64,000 nt of DNA from Symsagittifera roscoffensis (taxonomy: Eukaryota; Xenacoelomorpha; Acoela; Convolutidae). The stretch covers positions 19,413,639 to 19,477,638 of the forward strand of contig NC_087067.1 in assembly GCF_963678635.1 (NCBI RefSeq), written 5' to 3'. Shown here in pieces: positions 42,150 through 53,000 of the stretch. Position 1 is the stretch's first letter, and each line of letters starts with the position of its first letter. The notes beneath the pieces are model-generated. The model ran no database searches and was not told the origin of the DNA. It was given only the letters and a program-made list of their open reading frames with translations. The position numbers were made by a program, and so were the translations under genes.

Positions 42150-45100
42150 AAGACGCATACCCCATTCCCCGCATCGATGAGAGCCTATCCAAGCTGGGAG
42201 ACGCTAAGTTCTTCACGACGTTGGATTTGGGCTCAGCATTCTGGCAAGTGCCACTCAGAAAGCAAGATCGAGAGAAAACAGGTTTCGCGTGTGAGCTGGG
42301 ACTGTTCCAGTGGAAGAGGATGCCATTCGGATTGTGCAACGCGACGGCCACATTCCAGCGACTGATGGCTCAGGCACTCACGAGCGTCACTAAGAAATAC
42401 GGGAATCTCATCATGTGTTATGTCGATGATGTTGTGATTGCAACACCAACCCTAGAAGACCACATAGAGAGGTTGGAGGAGGTGTTTTCTTGCATGAAGC
42501 AGGCGGGTCTGAAATGCAAACCCTCTAAGTGTGAAATCCTCATTGATTCCATAAAGTATTTGGGCCGCCTGGTTGACAAACATGGAGTGAGACCAGATCC
42601 CGAAGCGGTTGAAGCGGTGTTGACCTGGAAGGCACCTAAAACAGATACACAGTTGATGAGTTTTCTGGGATTCGCCAATTATTATCGTGAGTTCATCAAG
42701 GGGTATGCTGACAAAATATACCCCATGCAGAGATTGATGAGAAACAAGGGCAAAAAGTTCACCTGGACTGATGAGGCACAAGTCTCATTTGAAAACATCA
42801 AACGTGAACTTTGCGAGGCACCGGTCCTCGGCATGCCAACGGAGAAGGGAATGTTCGTGCTGGACACGGATGCATCAGTGGTTGCGATATCAGGCATACT
42901 TCACCAAGAGCAGGAGTGGAACGGGAGAACGGTTCTTCGTCCGATAGCTGATGGAAGTAAAGTCCTGAGTGACACTGAGATGAAGTACGGCGCACCAAAA
43001 GCGGAGATGTTTGCTGTGATCACGTTCGTGGAAAAATACAGGGCCTACCTGGGGAGTGCTCCATTCAAGTTACGTGTGGACAATCGTGCCCTTGCCTGGC
43101 TGAAAACCTATTCGATGGATCAAAGCTACATTGGTCGTTGGATCGTGCGCTTGGATGGATACCACATGATCATAGAGCACCGTACCCGTGACAAGCACCA
43201 GAACGCAGATAGCCTCAGTAAAAAGACAGAATTTTATGAGCGCCTCGAGGAGAAGCAGGCTAACCAATCAGAGATCAAAGAGGGGTTTTCCTTTCTGGAC
43301 AAAGAAACCTACGATAAGCTGCCACTTACTAGGTGGTTAGACAAATCAGGACATCCTATACCTGGACACCCTGACCTTCCAGTGGAGACGGCCGCGGAGA
43401 TAAAGCTTTTAGCCAAAGGCGAACCCGTTCCGTTGGACCTGCTAGTCCGATCCAACTTGGTACAGCAAGAACTGACCAGGCTGGGTATAAACAGCATCGC
43501 TTTATTGAATAAGACGGTGAACGTGGCGCCGGACGTCATGGGAAAACTCCGTGACTTGTTGGATAGGGAAGTGAATAGGCATAATCGTGAATGGATGGAG
43601 ACCATGCAGAGGTTGACTGTCACCGAGAGAACAGAGAAGAGGCCAGTGTCCATTCGCAGCCGAGGCGTTGAACGGGATTGCAGGTCGATCGTCAACCAGC
43701 TGGTGACCTCGATGCCGAAAGAAGTATTGTTGAGAACTTCGTTCACTGAATATGGAACATCGAATCAAAACCAAGCTACTGAGGAAGTCAGGATCAGGTC
43801 GAAATCTAGCTTCACGAGGAGAGTGCACTTCACGGATGCAAAAGAGGAATACGAGCCAAGCCCAGATTGTTCGTCCATGGACGAGACAATGTCCGGGGAG
43901 TCTGACACCTTCGAGCCAGTCAAGGACGTCTCCTCTGATGAGTCAGACACCTTTGAGCCCGTGCAGGACGACTTGTCCGGGGAGAGGTTGACTAGACCAC
44001 CTAGGGGCAGAATTTTGTCCGGGGAGTCGGGTTCAAAGCGACCGATGGACAGAGTTTTGTCCGGGGAGTCAAGAAACATCTCAGACAACTTGGAATATGA
44101 TGTTGAGGAATCAGTCGTTTCAAGTGGTGACTCGAGACCCCAGTCCTGGGACAACACGTCTGAAACAACTTCCAATTCCGATGTGTCAGAGATCGCAATC
44201 CACTCCTTATTGGTAGACTGGAAGCAGCGTGGGCTGGACCGAGAAACACATCAGGATCCAGACAGGGACAGATACACCTCAGATGAAGAGGGCACTGTGG
44301 TAGATAATGCCGCAGACGAGCTCGAGCTGATAGCAGTTTCAAAACGCCCAACCAGATTGCTGCCACATGGTACGGTCGTCCGTACCAATCTGGAACCATC
44401 TGTGCAAGAAGCGACGCCTTTGAAAAAGATATGGTGTGTCAAGTTGATGGACGATGCTCATGCTCCGGAGATAATGAGTGGGCAAATGAACGTGGTGAAG
44501 ACGTATTTGAAAGCCAGGTACAGGCTGTCGGATCTCCTGAGGGCTCAACGAAATGATAGAATGACGAGCAGTCTGAAAAGATGGATCGAGAATGGAGCAC
44601 CTGACAAGGGAGACTTGGAAGAAGACAGCTACAAAATCCTGAAGCAATTTTACCTGAAGAGGAAAGACTTGTTGTACCTGAATAAGGACGGAATCGTAGC
44701 CTGTAAGCGCAAGGAGGAGGACAAGGTCCTTTATAAATACAATTCAATAGTGTTACCACAGTTATACCAGACTGAATTGCTCTTTCGCTCACATGATCAG
44801 ATGGGACATCAAGGCATGGACAAAGTGTATAACAGGATACAAAAACGATTCGAATGGCCGGGATTGAAGAAGGCTTGTGAGAAATGGATAGCCGCATGCC
44901 TGTCTTGTCAACAGGCAAAGGATCCCAGGAAACTAAGGTTCCCCCTACAGTCAATAGAATCGTCAGGTTTCAACGAAGTGGTGCAAATTGATCATCAGAA
45001 AATCTGCATGACAGCAACGGGCTATAATCAGGTGCTGGTAATGATCGACCGTTTTACGAAGTATGCGGAGGCAGCACCCTGCATGACAGCGTCGGCAGAA

Positions 45101-47140
45101 GAAACATGCGATCATTTGATAAACGTGTGGATAGCAAGGCATGGCTGCCCCATCACGTTCCAATCGGACAATGGCAAAGCATTCGTAGGTGCTCTCACGA
45201 AAGAGTTAATGAAAAGGTCGCAGGTAGCGCAGGCCCACTCGACCACTTATCACCCGCAAACGAATGGCCTAGTCGAGAGGCAGAATCGCACACTGGTATC
45301 CATGTTGAGAGTCTACTGCTCACGCTATATGGATGACTGGGACAAGCACTTGCCGCAAGTGATGGGTGCTTACAACAGCACGGAGCATTCCACCACGGGA
45401 ATAAGTCCGCATATGATGCTGACGGGTCATGAAAAAGCACTCCCGTTAACGTTCTTCTACCCTGAATATGAAGGGAAGAGGACAGCACCGCAAACGTACG
45501 TGCGGGACGTTATTAGAAGACAACAGGACCTCAATGACTTATGCAGGAAGAATACGCAACAGGCGCAGATTAGACAAAAAAGGAGGTTTGATGAAAGGAC
45601 AGCCGATGCAAAAGCCTACTCAGTTGGCGACTACGTCTGGGTGTTCCAGGAAGTGGTTCCACCAAAAGGAACCAAGAAACTATTAAAGAAATGGCGTGGT
45701 CCATTTCAGATAACAGAGGTGCATCAAGGAGGTCGTTTTTATCGGCTGAGCACCGGAAGAGCGGCTCATTACGAGAATATCAAACCACACAACGCCTCGT
45801 CCGAGGATTGGTGCATCCCAGCGGACATGCAAGAGGGAGACTATTTAATAGTGGATCCTGCTTGTGAAGTGAATGAAAGGGGTACTCGCGACAAGAACGA
45901 CGGGAATGAGATGGTGGACAATTGTGATCTACCACTGGATCTCGAGTTGACTGAGCGAGTAGAGGTGGACGATGAAACTCTACCCTATGCCGAAGAAGAC
46001 TGGGATTGCCCGGAACAAACCGAAATTGACAAAGGAATACAGCCTGACTTTCCGCTCACTATGGAGACACGCCAAAGTAAGAGGGGAAAAAACCAGAAGA
46101 AATACAATCCACATGGCGAGGACTTCGTTGTAGACCGGATAGTAGTGAGTGATGTCATAGACTCGCTGGTGGGGCTGGACGAAGTAGCGATGCTAGAAGA
46201 AATCGACCTTGTGAACGATATGGATCAAGATTGGATCGACGATCGATCAGAACCGGAAGTGGAGTTCGAACCAGAAGCGGAACAGACTCATGAGCAAGAA
46301 CTAACAAACTTGCGCGTGCTCGAATGGCTCCACGATCTGCCGACAGATCCAAAAGAGACGATCCTGACGATTCAGGACGTCGACAGAGACGGCGTCAAAT
46401 ACATCAGTCATGACAATACCGAGTCCAACTGGGTCGCCCCAGATGGTCCTCTACGTGTTCCACAATCCAACCTCGGTCTCCTAGACTTTGGGCGATCGAC
46501 GGGGACGTCGATGGATATTTTTGTCCGGGGAGTGGGGGTAGGACTCACCCACACCGAAAATCTCATAATAAAAAAATTGAAATCGGCAAGGGAAACCGGA
46601 GAACTAGAGACAGAGGGCGAGAATGCAAAGAAACCACCTTTTGGACGAATCTTTGAATCGTATTTTGATCTCCCGAACCACTATTCGAACAATATCGTTA
46701 TAACGGACAGCGATTTCATACTCACGGAACGCACGTGCGCCATAGCGATAACTGCGGACGTAAGCTTCAAAACAGCACTAGCGGCCGACTTTAAAAGAGA
46801 GTACAAGAATATCGAGTTTTTGTGGAAACAGAGGCCGGGTGTAGGAGGAATGATAGCGTTGCCCCCTGTTGCATCACAGATACCAGGGAAATATTTGTGT
46901 TTTTTGGTTACGAAAGCTACTGATAGGCAACACGTGAATCCGGAGAGCTTGGTATTGGCCTTGACTCGACTTAGGGATTTCCTGGTTGAGAGAGGTGTGA
47001 CCTCTCTCTCGTTGCCAGTTTATGATCCCAATAGAGGGAAGCTACACCCGAGAGAGTTGTACGCTCTTGTGCATGTGATATTTTCAGAGACTGACATAGA
47101 GGTTTACTTACATAAAAAATACTATCTGAGCATATGCTAA
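42150..47140 (+). CDS. Element B Pol: RT palm, RNase H, integrase, acidic linker and macro-like domain
   Basis: Open frame downstream of the RT frameshift, with no ATG of its own (1639 codons from a TTG at 42221). Order: RT LDLGSAFWQVP and YVDD (about residue 67), RNase H VLDTDAS, SKVLSDTEMKYGAPKAEM and NADSLSKK (about 205-340), then a poorly conserved linker with SGES repeats. The integrase has HDQMGH with CLSCQ, catalytic QIDHQ, QSDNGK and GLVERQNR (about 860-1020), and a WRGPFQI GPY/F module near 1157. A 300-residue acidic linker leads to a 140-residue C-terminal domain resembling macro domains of the OARD1/TARG1 group (FLVTKAT; GVTSLSLPVYD). Base composition is distinctly less A+T-rich than element A. 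Confidence 0.9.
46690..47140 (+). other. Macro-domain-like module at the Pol C-terminus
   Basis: Last ~145 residues of Pol. Pattern: hydrophobic strand with AIAITADV, helix LAADFKREY, then KYLCFLVTKATDR, a helix LVLALTRLRDFL, GVTSLSLPVYD, and a closing VIFSETDIEVYLH strand. This strand-helix order and spacing match the OARD1/TARG1 branch of macro domains, which bind or hydrolyse ADP-ribose adducts. The glycine-rich phosphate loop is replaced (SFKTALA) and the usual GCGLD-type loop reads YDPNRGKL, so binding may be altered or lost. The identification rests on pattern matching only. Confidence 0.6.
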
Positions 47141-47582
47141 GAATTGCGCTCGGCGATAAGTGGTTTTCATTAAGTTGCTCGATAAGAATTAGAGTCAAGT
47201 TTTAGGTTAGGCTTTAGGTACAGTATTAGGGATTAGGTTTTTATATGATAGTATAGGTGTGTGATGTTTATGTGTTTATGTTATGTTATTGTTATGATAT
47301 GTTTTATGTTTGTGTCATCAAGGTGACAGCGCTTATTCGTGCTACTCTGACAAAGATAAAGGTGGACGATCCACCTTGGTGCTAAATTTTAAATCAGAAT
47401 TGTGAAGAGAATTTCAATGGAGAGTTTTAAAGAATTGATTGATGTTGCATCCAAAAATGATGGTTCTAAGTCGCGACCTGTTTTTTAGATCTTGATTGAT
47501 CGAAAATTGTTTACTGAACACTGAATCAGAGGAGACAGAAAGAAATTACACGACACGACAAGAAGAATCAACACGAAAAGAA
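47141..47582 (+). other. Element B intergenic between Pol and SGNH ORF
   Basis: 442 bases without a supported gene. Two small hairpins stand in a row: TGTCA/TGACA at 47313-47328 and AAGGTGGA/TCCACCTT at 47359-47377. They may help expression of the downstream ORFs. Confidence 0.5.
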
Positions 47583-49982
47583 ATGGGTGACACGAACGAA
47601 CTCATGGAATTCCTCTCAGCGAGTCTAGGAGCGACTCTAGACGAGATCTATCAGCGGCTGATCGATTGTAATTTTACACGAGAAGACCCGGGGTTGGCGA
47701 TGTTTGTGGTCGCACTCCTCAATGCACTGGGAAGAGAGGGTCGAGGGAATCGCCCTACAGAAGTCGTGTTGATGTTGGCCTTCGGTGAGTCCGGGACCGC
47801 CGAGAGAGGCCGAAACCGATTGATGAGATGGAGGCGCGGAGAAATGTCTGGCCACGACCTGGCTCGTGAGCCAGGACTAGGTGAGCAAAGGGACCACCGG
47901 CTAGGTGAGATGTCCTTGCCCGTCCAACCTGCGCAGCCACTCATTGGAGCGAAGAGACAAAGTGATGGGCCAGGCCCGTCACACTCTGTCGACTCTCCAA
48001 CAGCTGCTCCTCCCCTAAAGAGAGTGAGAGTGAGCGAGATAGAGATCCAGACGTCGGAGACGATTGAGACACTGGAGAAGAAGGAGAGAGATCAGAGTGA
48101 GCTATGTGCCAAACTTCAGGAGTACAGGGCCATAGCTCGGGAGAGAGACGAATGGAAAAAGAAATTTGAAGATCTGCAGGTGGCCTACAAGGAGGATGAG
48201 ATAAAGCACCTGAAGGAGCTGTATATGGCGAAGGTGAGCCAAGTGTCACCGGAAATCCTGGCGAGCATGAGGTCCTCGGAGGGATCTAACGACACACGCC
48301 CCAGGACAACAGCGCAGGAGCTGTGCGCATCGAGAGGACCTGAGGTTCTGGATTTGCGTGCATCAAGGGGGCCCGAGGCTCCTCAGCAGACACGACCGTC
48401 TGCTTCGAGTCAGAGGTTTACGATACCAGACCCTTCTGACACCTATCTAGCTCCTCAATTTCAGGAATCATTTAACCAAGTGGCCAGAGCCGCGATGGAT
48501 GAGATCAACAGAGGCACTGAGCGGACACTGGCTAGGATCGTTCCTTCCCAGCGTCGTGATCATTCATCAAATAGCTCGGAGCGAGCAACCCGCACGATAG
48601 CGTGTTCTGCGCCTGGTGGAGTCTTTGAGAAGTCTCGCGTGGTAGACATCAGGAAGAATCTGATGGCACGTCATCAGTTCACGCAAGTGCCAGCCGAGCA
48701 TCCTCGAGCCTGCCTGAATGACATGAGCTGGAACCCCGCCACGAACGACCAAGTAATTCCCCCAGGGAGTCGCCATTTGATCATTGGAGACAGTTTGGTG
48801 AGAGATCTGAATGAGATCTTCGTCTATGGTCAGACTACCATTCTGTCCTTTGGAGGAGCCTCAGTGGCTCAAGTCATCAAAATGATGGAGTTCCAGAGCG
48901 AGGATGATTTGGATACATTAATAATAATGCTGGGGACCAATGACGTCTCGAGAGCCCCCGTGACTCCGGAGAACAAGTGGGAACCTCTATTGGTGTGCCT
49001 ATTGAACGAATTGAAAGAAAAGTATAGACCCAAGCTCGTGATCCTGTGTACGATACCACCAAATCCTTTGGTGGGCACTATAGCTGCAGATTTCATGAAT
49101 GGCAACGTGACGCGGTGGAATGAAATGACCCGCAGTCTGGTGAGAAACAATCCTGGCGAGTTGCGACTCCTGGATCTCGAAAATATGCTACGCATGACTG
49201 ATCACATCGAGCTCACCAGAGATGGAGTGCACTTCAATACCCAACGAGGGAGGCATTGGATTAACGATGTGTTTCAGACGCAACTGAGAGAAGTGGAGCA
49301 AGAGTCGAGGGCGACCGGTTCTTTGGCTCGGACCAATTTGACCGGAGGGAGTAGAATAAGGGCAACCGTGCCCGAATCCCTCGCCAACCGTCTAGGGCCC
49401 TTGGCAACGGAGACCGTTGGAGCCGTAACCGTCGCTCCGAGCTCAAACGTGAGAGACAGGCTGGGGACTGCTCCTCCTCCCAGGCCGCAGTCGATTGGAA
49501 GCCGACTCGGCAGATCGGTGGAGCAGAGTAATAGAAACAACTCCCAGACCGCGTCTAGGAGGAATGATTCGCCTGCCACGACAAATCCTGCGTCGACGGC
49601 AGGACCGTCTACAAGTACCGTGCCAGCGGAGGGAATTGAATCAGGCAGCAGGCTGCTTTGGAATAGATCAGATCCTAGCCATTGGGGTCAGTATAAGACG
49701 GACATGTCGGCGAAGTTGAATATGAATACCTTGACGTGTCGGGAAGATGCGATGAGAATGACTGGCGGTGAAAGTCCCACAGTGTCGCGACTTTATCGGA
49801 TACCGGGCGTGGATTGGCTGCTAGCAGAACAGGAGAAATTCAGCTCCTCGACCTCACTCCGACATGCAGACCTGGATGGATTGCCTCATGACAATACCTT
49901 TGGACCTTTAAACACCCGGTCGCTCACCGACGTTCGATCTAGGAGCGTTGGAAAGGGACTTGCTAGAGTACCGGTTCAGTGA
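47583..49982 (+). CDS. Element B ORF with SGNH/GDSL-type hydrolase domain
   Basis: 799 codons from the ATG at 47583; an earlier TTG-led extension (47496) is not needed. Residues 1-130 are helical or charged. A coiled coil lies at about 170-230 (LEKKERDQSELCAKLQEY). A Ser/Pro/Arg-rich linker precedes the hydrolase: IGDSLVRDL (Ser404), FGGAS (Gly oxyanion), LGTNDVS (Asn453) and DGVHF (Asp547, His550). All four SGNH blocks are in order. These enzymes are esterases or acyl hydrolases; the substrate is unknown. The tail is again low-complexity. An esterase in the position of env could act on host glycans or lipids, or be a structural co-option. Uninterrupted. Confidence 0.85.
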   Translation: MGDTNELMEFLSASLGATLDEIYQRLIDCNFTREDPGLAMFVVALLNALGREGRGNRPTEVVLMLAFGESGTAERGRNRLMRWRRGEMSGHDLAREPGLGEQRDHRLGEMSLPVQPAQPLIGAKRQSDGPGPSHSVDSPTAAPPLKRVRVSEIEIQTSETIETLEKKERDQSELCAKLQEYRAIARERDEWKKKFEDLQVAYKEDEIKHLKELYMAKVSQVSPEILASMRSSEGSNDTRPRTTAQELCASRGPEVLDLRASRGPEAPQQTRPSASSQRFTIPDPSDTYLAPQFQESFNQVARAAMDEINRGTERTLARIVPSQRRDHSSNSSERATRTIACSAPGGVFEKSRVVDIRKNLMARHQFTQVPAEHPRACLNDMSWNPATNDQVIPPGSRHLIIGDSLVRDLNEIFVYGQTTILSFGGASVAQVIKMMEFQSEDDLDTLIIMLGTNDVSRAPVTPENKWEPLLVCLLNELKEKYRPKLVILCTIPPNPLVGTIAADFMNGNVTRWNEMTRSLVRNNPGELRLLDLENMLRMTDHIELTRDGVHFNTQRGRHWINDVFQTQLREVEQESRATGSLARTNLTGGSRIRATVPESLANRLGPLATETVGAVTVAPSSNVRDRLGTAPPPRPQSIGSRLGRSVEQSNRNNSQTASRRNDSPATTNPASTAGPSTSTVPAEGIESGSRLLWNRSDPSHWGQYKTDMSAKLNMNTLTCREDAMRMTGGESPTVSRLYRIPGVDWLLAEQEKFSSSTSLRHADLDGLPHDNTFGPLNTRSLTDVRSRSVGKGLARVPVQ

Positions 49983-50019
49983 AGATGACGATGGGGAAGT
50001 CGATGGGAGTTTATTGTTA

Positions 50020-53000
50020 ATGGCACCATCGTCCTTCATGTCTCCTACAAAGGAGGCGTCGGCCGATCTATCTCCGACAGACCCAATAAGCCAGGCTAGA
50101 GAGTGCCGAAGCAGGGATCCGCAGAAACTGCTTTATGAATCACCAAGGAGGAGGAAAATCGAAGAGTCAATGAAGATATCGTTCCTCAGCACATTACCAG
50201 AAGAAGAATGGGAAAGATATCAAATGGAGTTGGAAGGCAAGACAGGAGCAATCTGGAGCCGAGTAAACTTCATGGAGAAATCTTGGGACGTGATAAGGCG
50301 ATATGGGACGCAGTCCATAATGAAGGTGGGATTGAACCAATCCATCATGCGTGAGGTCCTGGAAAAAATAGTGAGCGCCATGGAGTCGGATGTTCTGACC
50401 GAGTCAGTAACAGAAGACAGTGCCGATGATCAGCATGTTGCAAAGAAATTACCTGTCAGACGAGCCAGGAAAGGGCTGAAGCGACTAAAAGGGAAAACAG
50501 GAAGTCGAGCCATGAACCCGAGAGTGGTGAAGTCGAGAGCCAGCGCAGTGGTGACCTCTTTAACGAGCGCAGGTCGTTCAGGCGAGAGCGGGCAAGGAGA
50601 TAGCGCAACGCTGACAGGGGGAGAAAAAGAGAATCTGATACCCCCTATGCTCTTGGCAGGTCTGACCGTAACCGCCACAATGTCAAAGAAGACGGCGCGA
50701 ACCCTGGCAGACACTAGGTTAGAAATGGAAGTAATCAGTCAATGTGGATCTGGAGGACTTGAAGATTATAGGCCCTCGCGGATCAACATGGCCAAGTTGA
50801 AACTGGAAGGACAACTCGACGTGGTCGAGTACAGTCGAATAACTGTGCCGGAATCGGTCCACATGGGAGATCCGGCAGGGGGTTATGTGGAGATGTTGAA
50901 AGCGAGGAACTCCGCGAGAGGGCACCTGATGGCTTGGAGTGAAAAGCGGGCCATGCAAGAATATCTGAAAGGGCTTACGGAGAACTCTAACTTCAATCGA
51001 AGAGAGTATGGCACAGTAATGTCATCAGAAGCGAACGAAATTGGATTGGAAAAACTGCTAGAAATTTCTTGGAGGGCGGCCCTCCAGAAATACTTCGATG
51101 AGACGATGAAGGCACCTGCTACTGTGGCAGCATACCTGGCTCATCCTTGCGTGAGAACTGATCTGCAAGTACGACTGGCTTGGTGCTTGATGGGCATCAA
51201 AAAGGCGGAGTATGAAGCCAGTAATGACTCGAAATCACGAGAACAGGAGCTAGAGTTAATGGAAGCTCTACGAGCATTGATTTCGAAAGACGATTCAGCG
51301 ATAGCATGGGCTAAGCGTAAGGATGCCCTTTGCTTTGTCAGGTTCGTGGTGGATCGCATCCCCACTCCTGTGTTGGGAGAATGTATAAAGATCATTCGGC
51401 AAAAGGGAGTTGATTGCGAAAGGAACTTCCTTAGGGCACTCCTAGAGCTATATCAGGACATGCCATTGACCGTGCCAAGCAAGGAGTCGAATGATATGGA
51501 AAGCTATCGCAAGTTGGAAGAGGTGAGAAGATACTCCAACAAAGAATTGAGAGTGAGCAGAGACTTGATTGAAGCGGCCAGAGGACAAAAGGAGTTTGCA
51601 ACACTAGGGAAACTGAAGTCGTTCCAATACGTGTCTGGCATACCGGGGATGGCGTATAATCCCTTCGTGAACGAAGAAGCCAGGGAAGCATACTTCGACT
51701 ACGAGCAAGTCACAGTGCTCAACTTCTGGGTTGAACGGATTAAGGAAATTGGAATGTTGATGGTGGAACAACCCAAGCTTGGAATTATTTTGGAAGAACG
51801 AGTAATCGAACCCTCGATTCCCGAGCTAAAAGGGCAAGTGAGTTTTGATTGTGGTTCTTGGGACGGTCCCTTGAAAACCAGTCTAGTAGTGATGTGGGAA
51901 TTCATGAAACCTTCCTGGTGTCCCCATCCTAACGCAGGCTTAATCTGGGACATGACCGCGGATGTCATGTTAGAACGAGATGATGATGCGAGTTTACATG
52001 ATCTGGCCATGATACATCACCTGCTGGCCATGAGATTGACGAAGAAGAAGAGCAACCCGTCCACGGAGCTGTCCGAGGAAGGTACATCGAGTAATTGGTT
52101 GAAGCAAGGCACATGCTTGGCTCAACACAGTGGGATGGAAGGACATGTTTGTAACCTGGGACACTGCCTGATTACGCTAAGCGAGCAGCATCGACAACTG
52201 GCACGATTGTACGGAAGATTGAGCATGTCAGATAAGAGTGCCATGGAGTTGGTCGCAGACTGCCATGGGGTGACGGACGTAAACCTGATCACAGCCTTGG
52301 GATTTTGCAGCATGACGAGTTCGATAGAATCGCTCGAGCGCTTGGAGCGTGCCCATGAGCTAGTGACGTCCCTCAGCGTGGAAATATTCCCTGGAGCATT
52401 ACAGACAGAGCAAAAGATTGGAGGCTGGCGAGAAGCCCTAGAGAATGAAATGAATCTGAAGGATAGTGAAGCCTATCACAGACCTACTGGTTCAAAATAT
52501 ATGGTGGGTTCAAGCTCAGCGCCGTATTGTAATAGCAAGTATCCTACGCACATGGTGGTGATGGATGCGAGGACGCAACAAGTGTTGGTTGACCAACTTT
52601 TCTCTGTGCCAAAGTGCGTGAGGTTGGCCAGAATGTCAGAGAGGTCATATGACTTGTTGGCAAAGATCTTTCGGGCAGTCCCGAAGAGATCCGAAGGCGA
52701 GTTGCAAGACGTTGTGGGTGAAGAGTTCATGAGACTGAACGAAGGCAACGTGAGTGAGTTCCAGAAACAGAAAGCGAGTGGAGCGTTACCCACTGAATTC
52801 CCCACCATAGAAGAGAAAGACGATTTACATAGAATCCTGATGGAAGTGGAACCGTTGCTGGGAGCCTCAGGGTATCGGACCCGAAGGAACATAGTGAGAA
52901 CCCATGGGGAGTATCCTTGCCACTGCTTGGCGCAGACGTTGTGGTACCCCAAACGCGGGAATCTGATCCTAGTATGGGACGTGGAGGAGTTGTACTCCAC

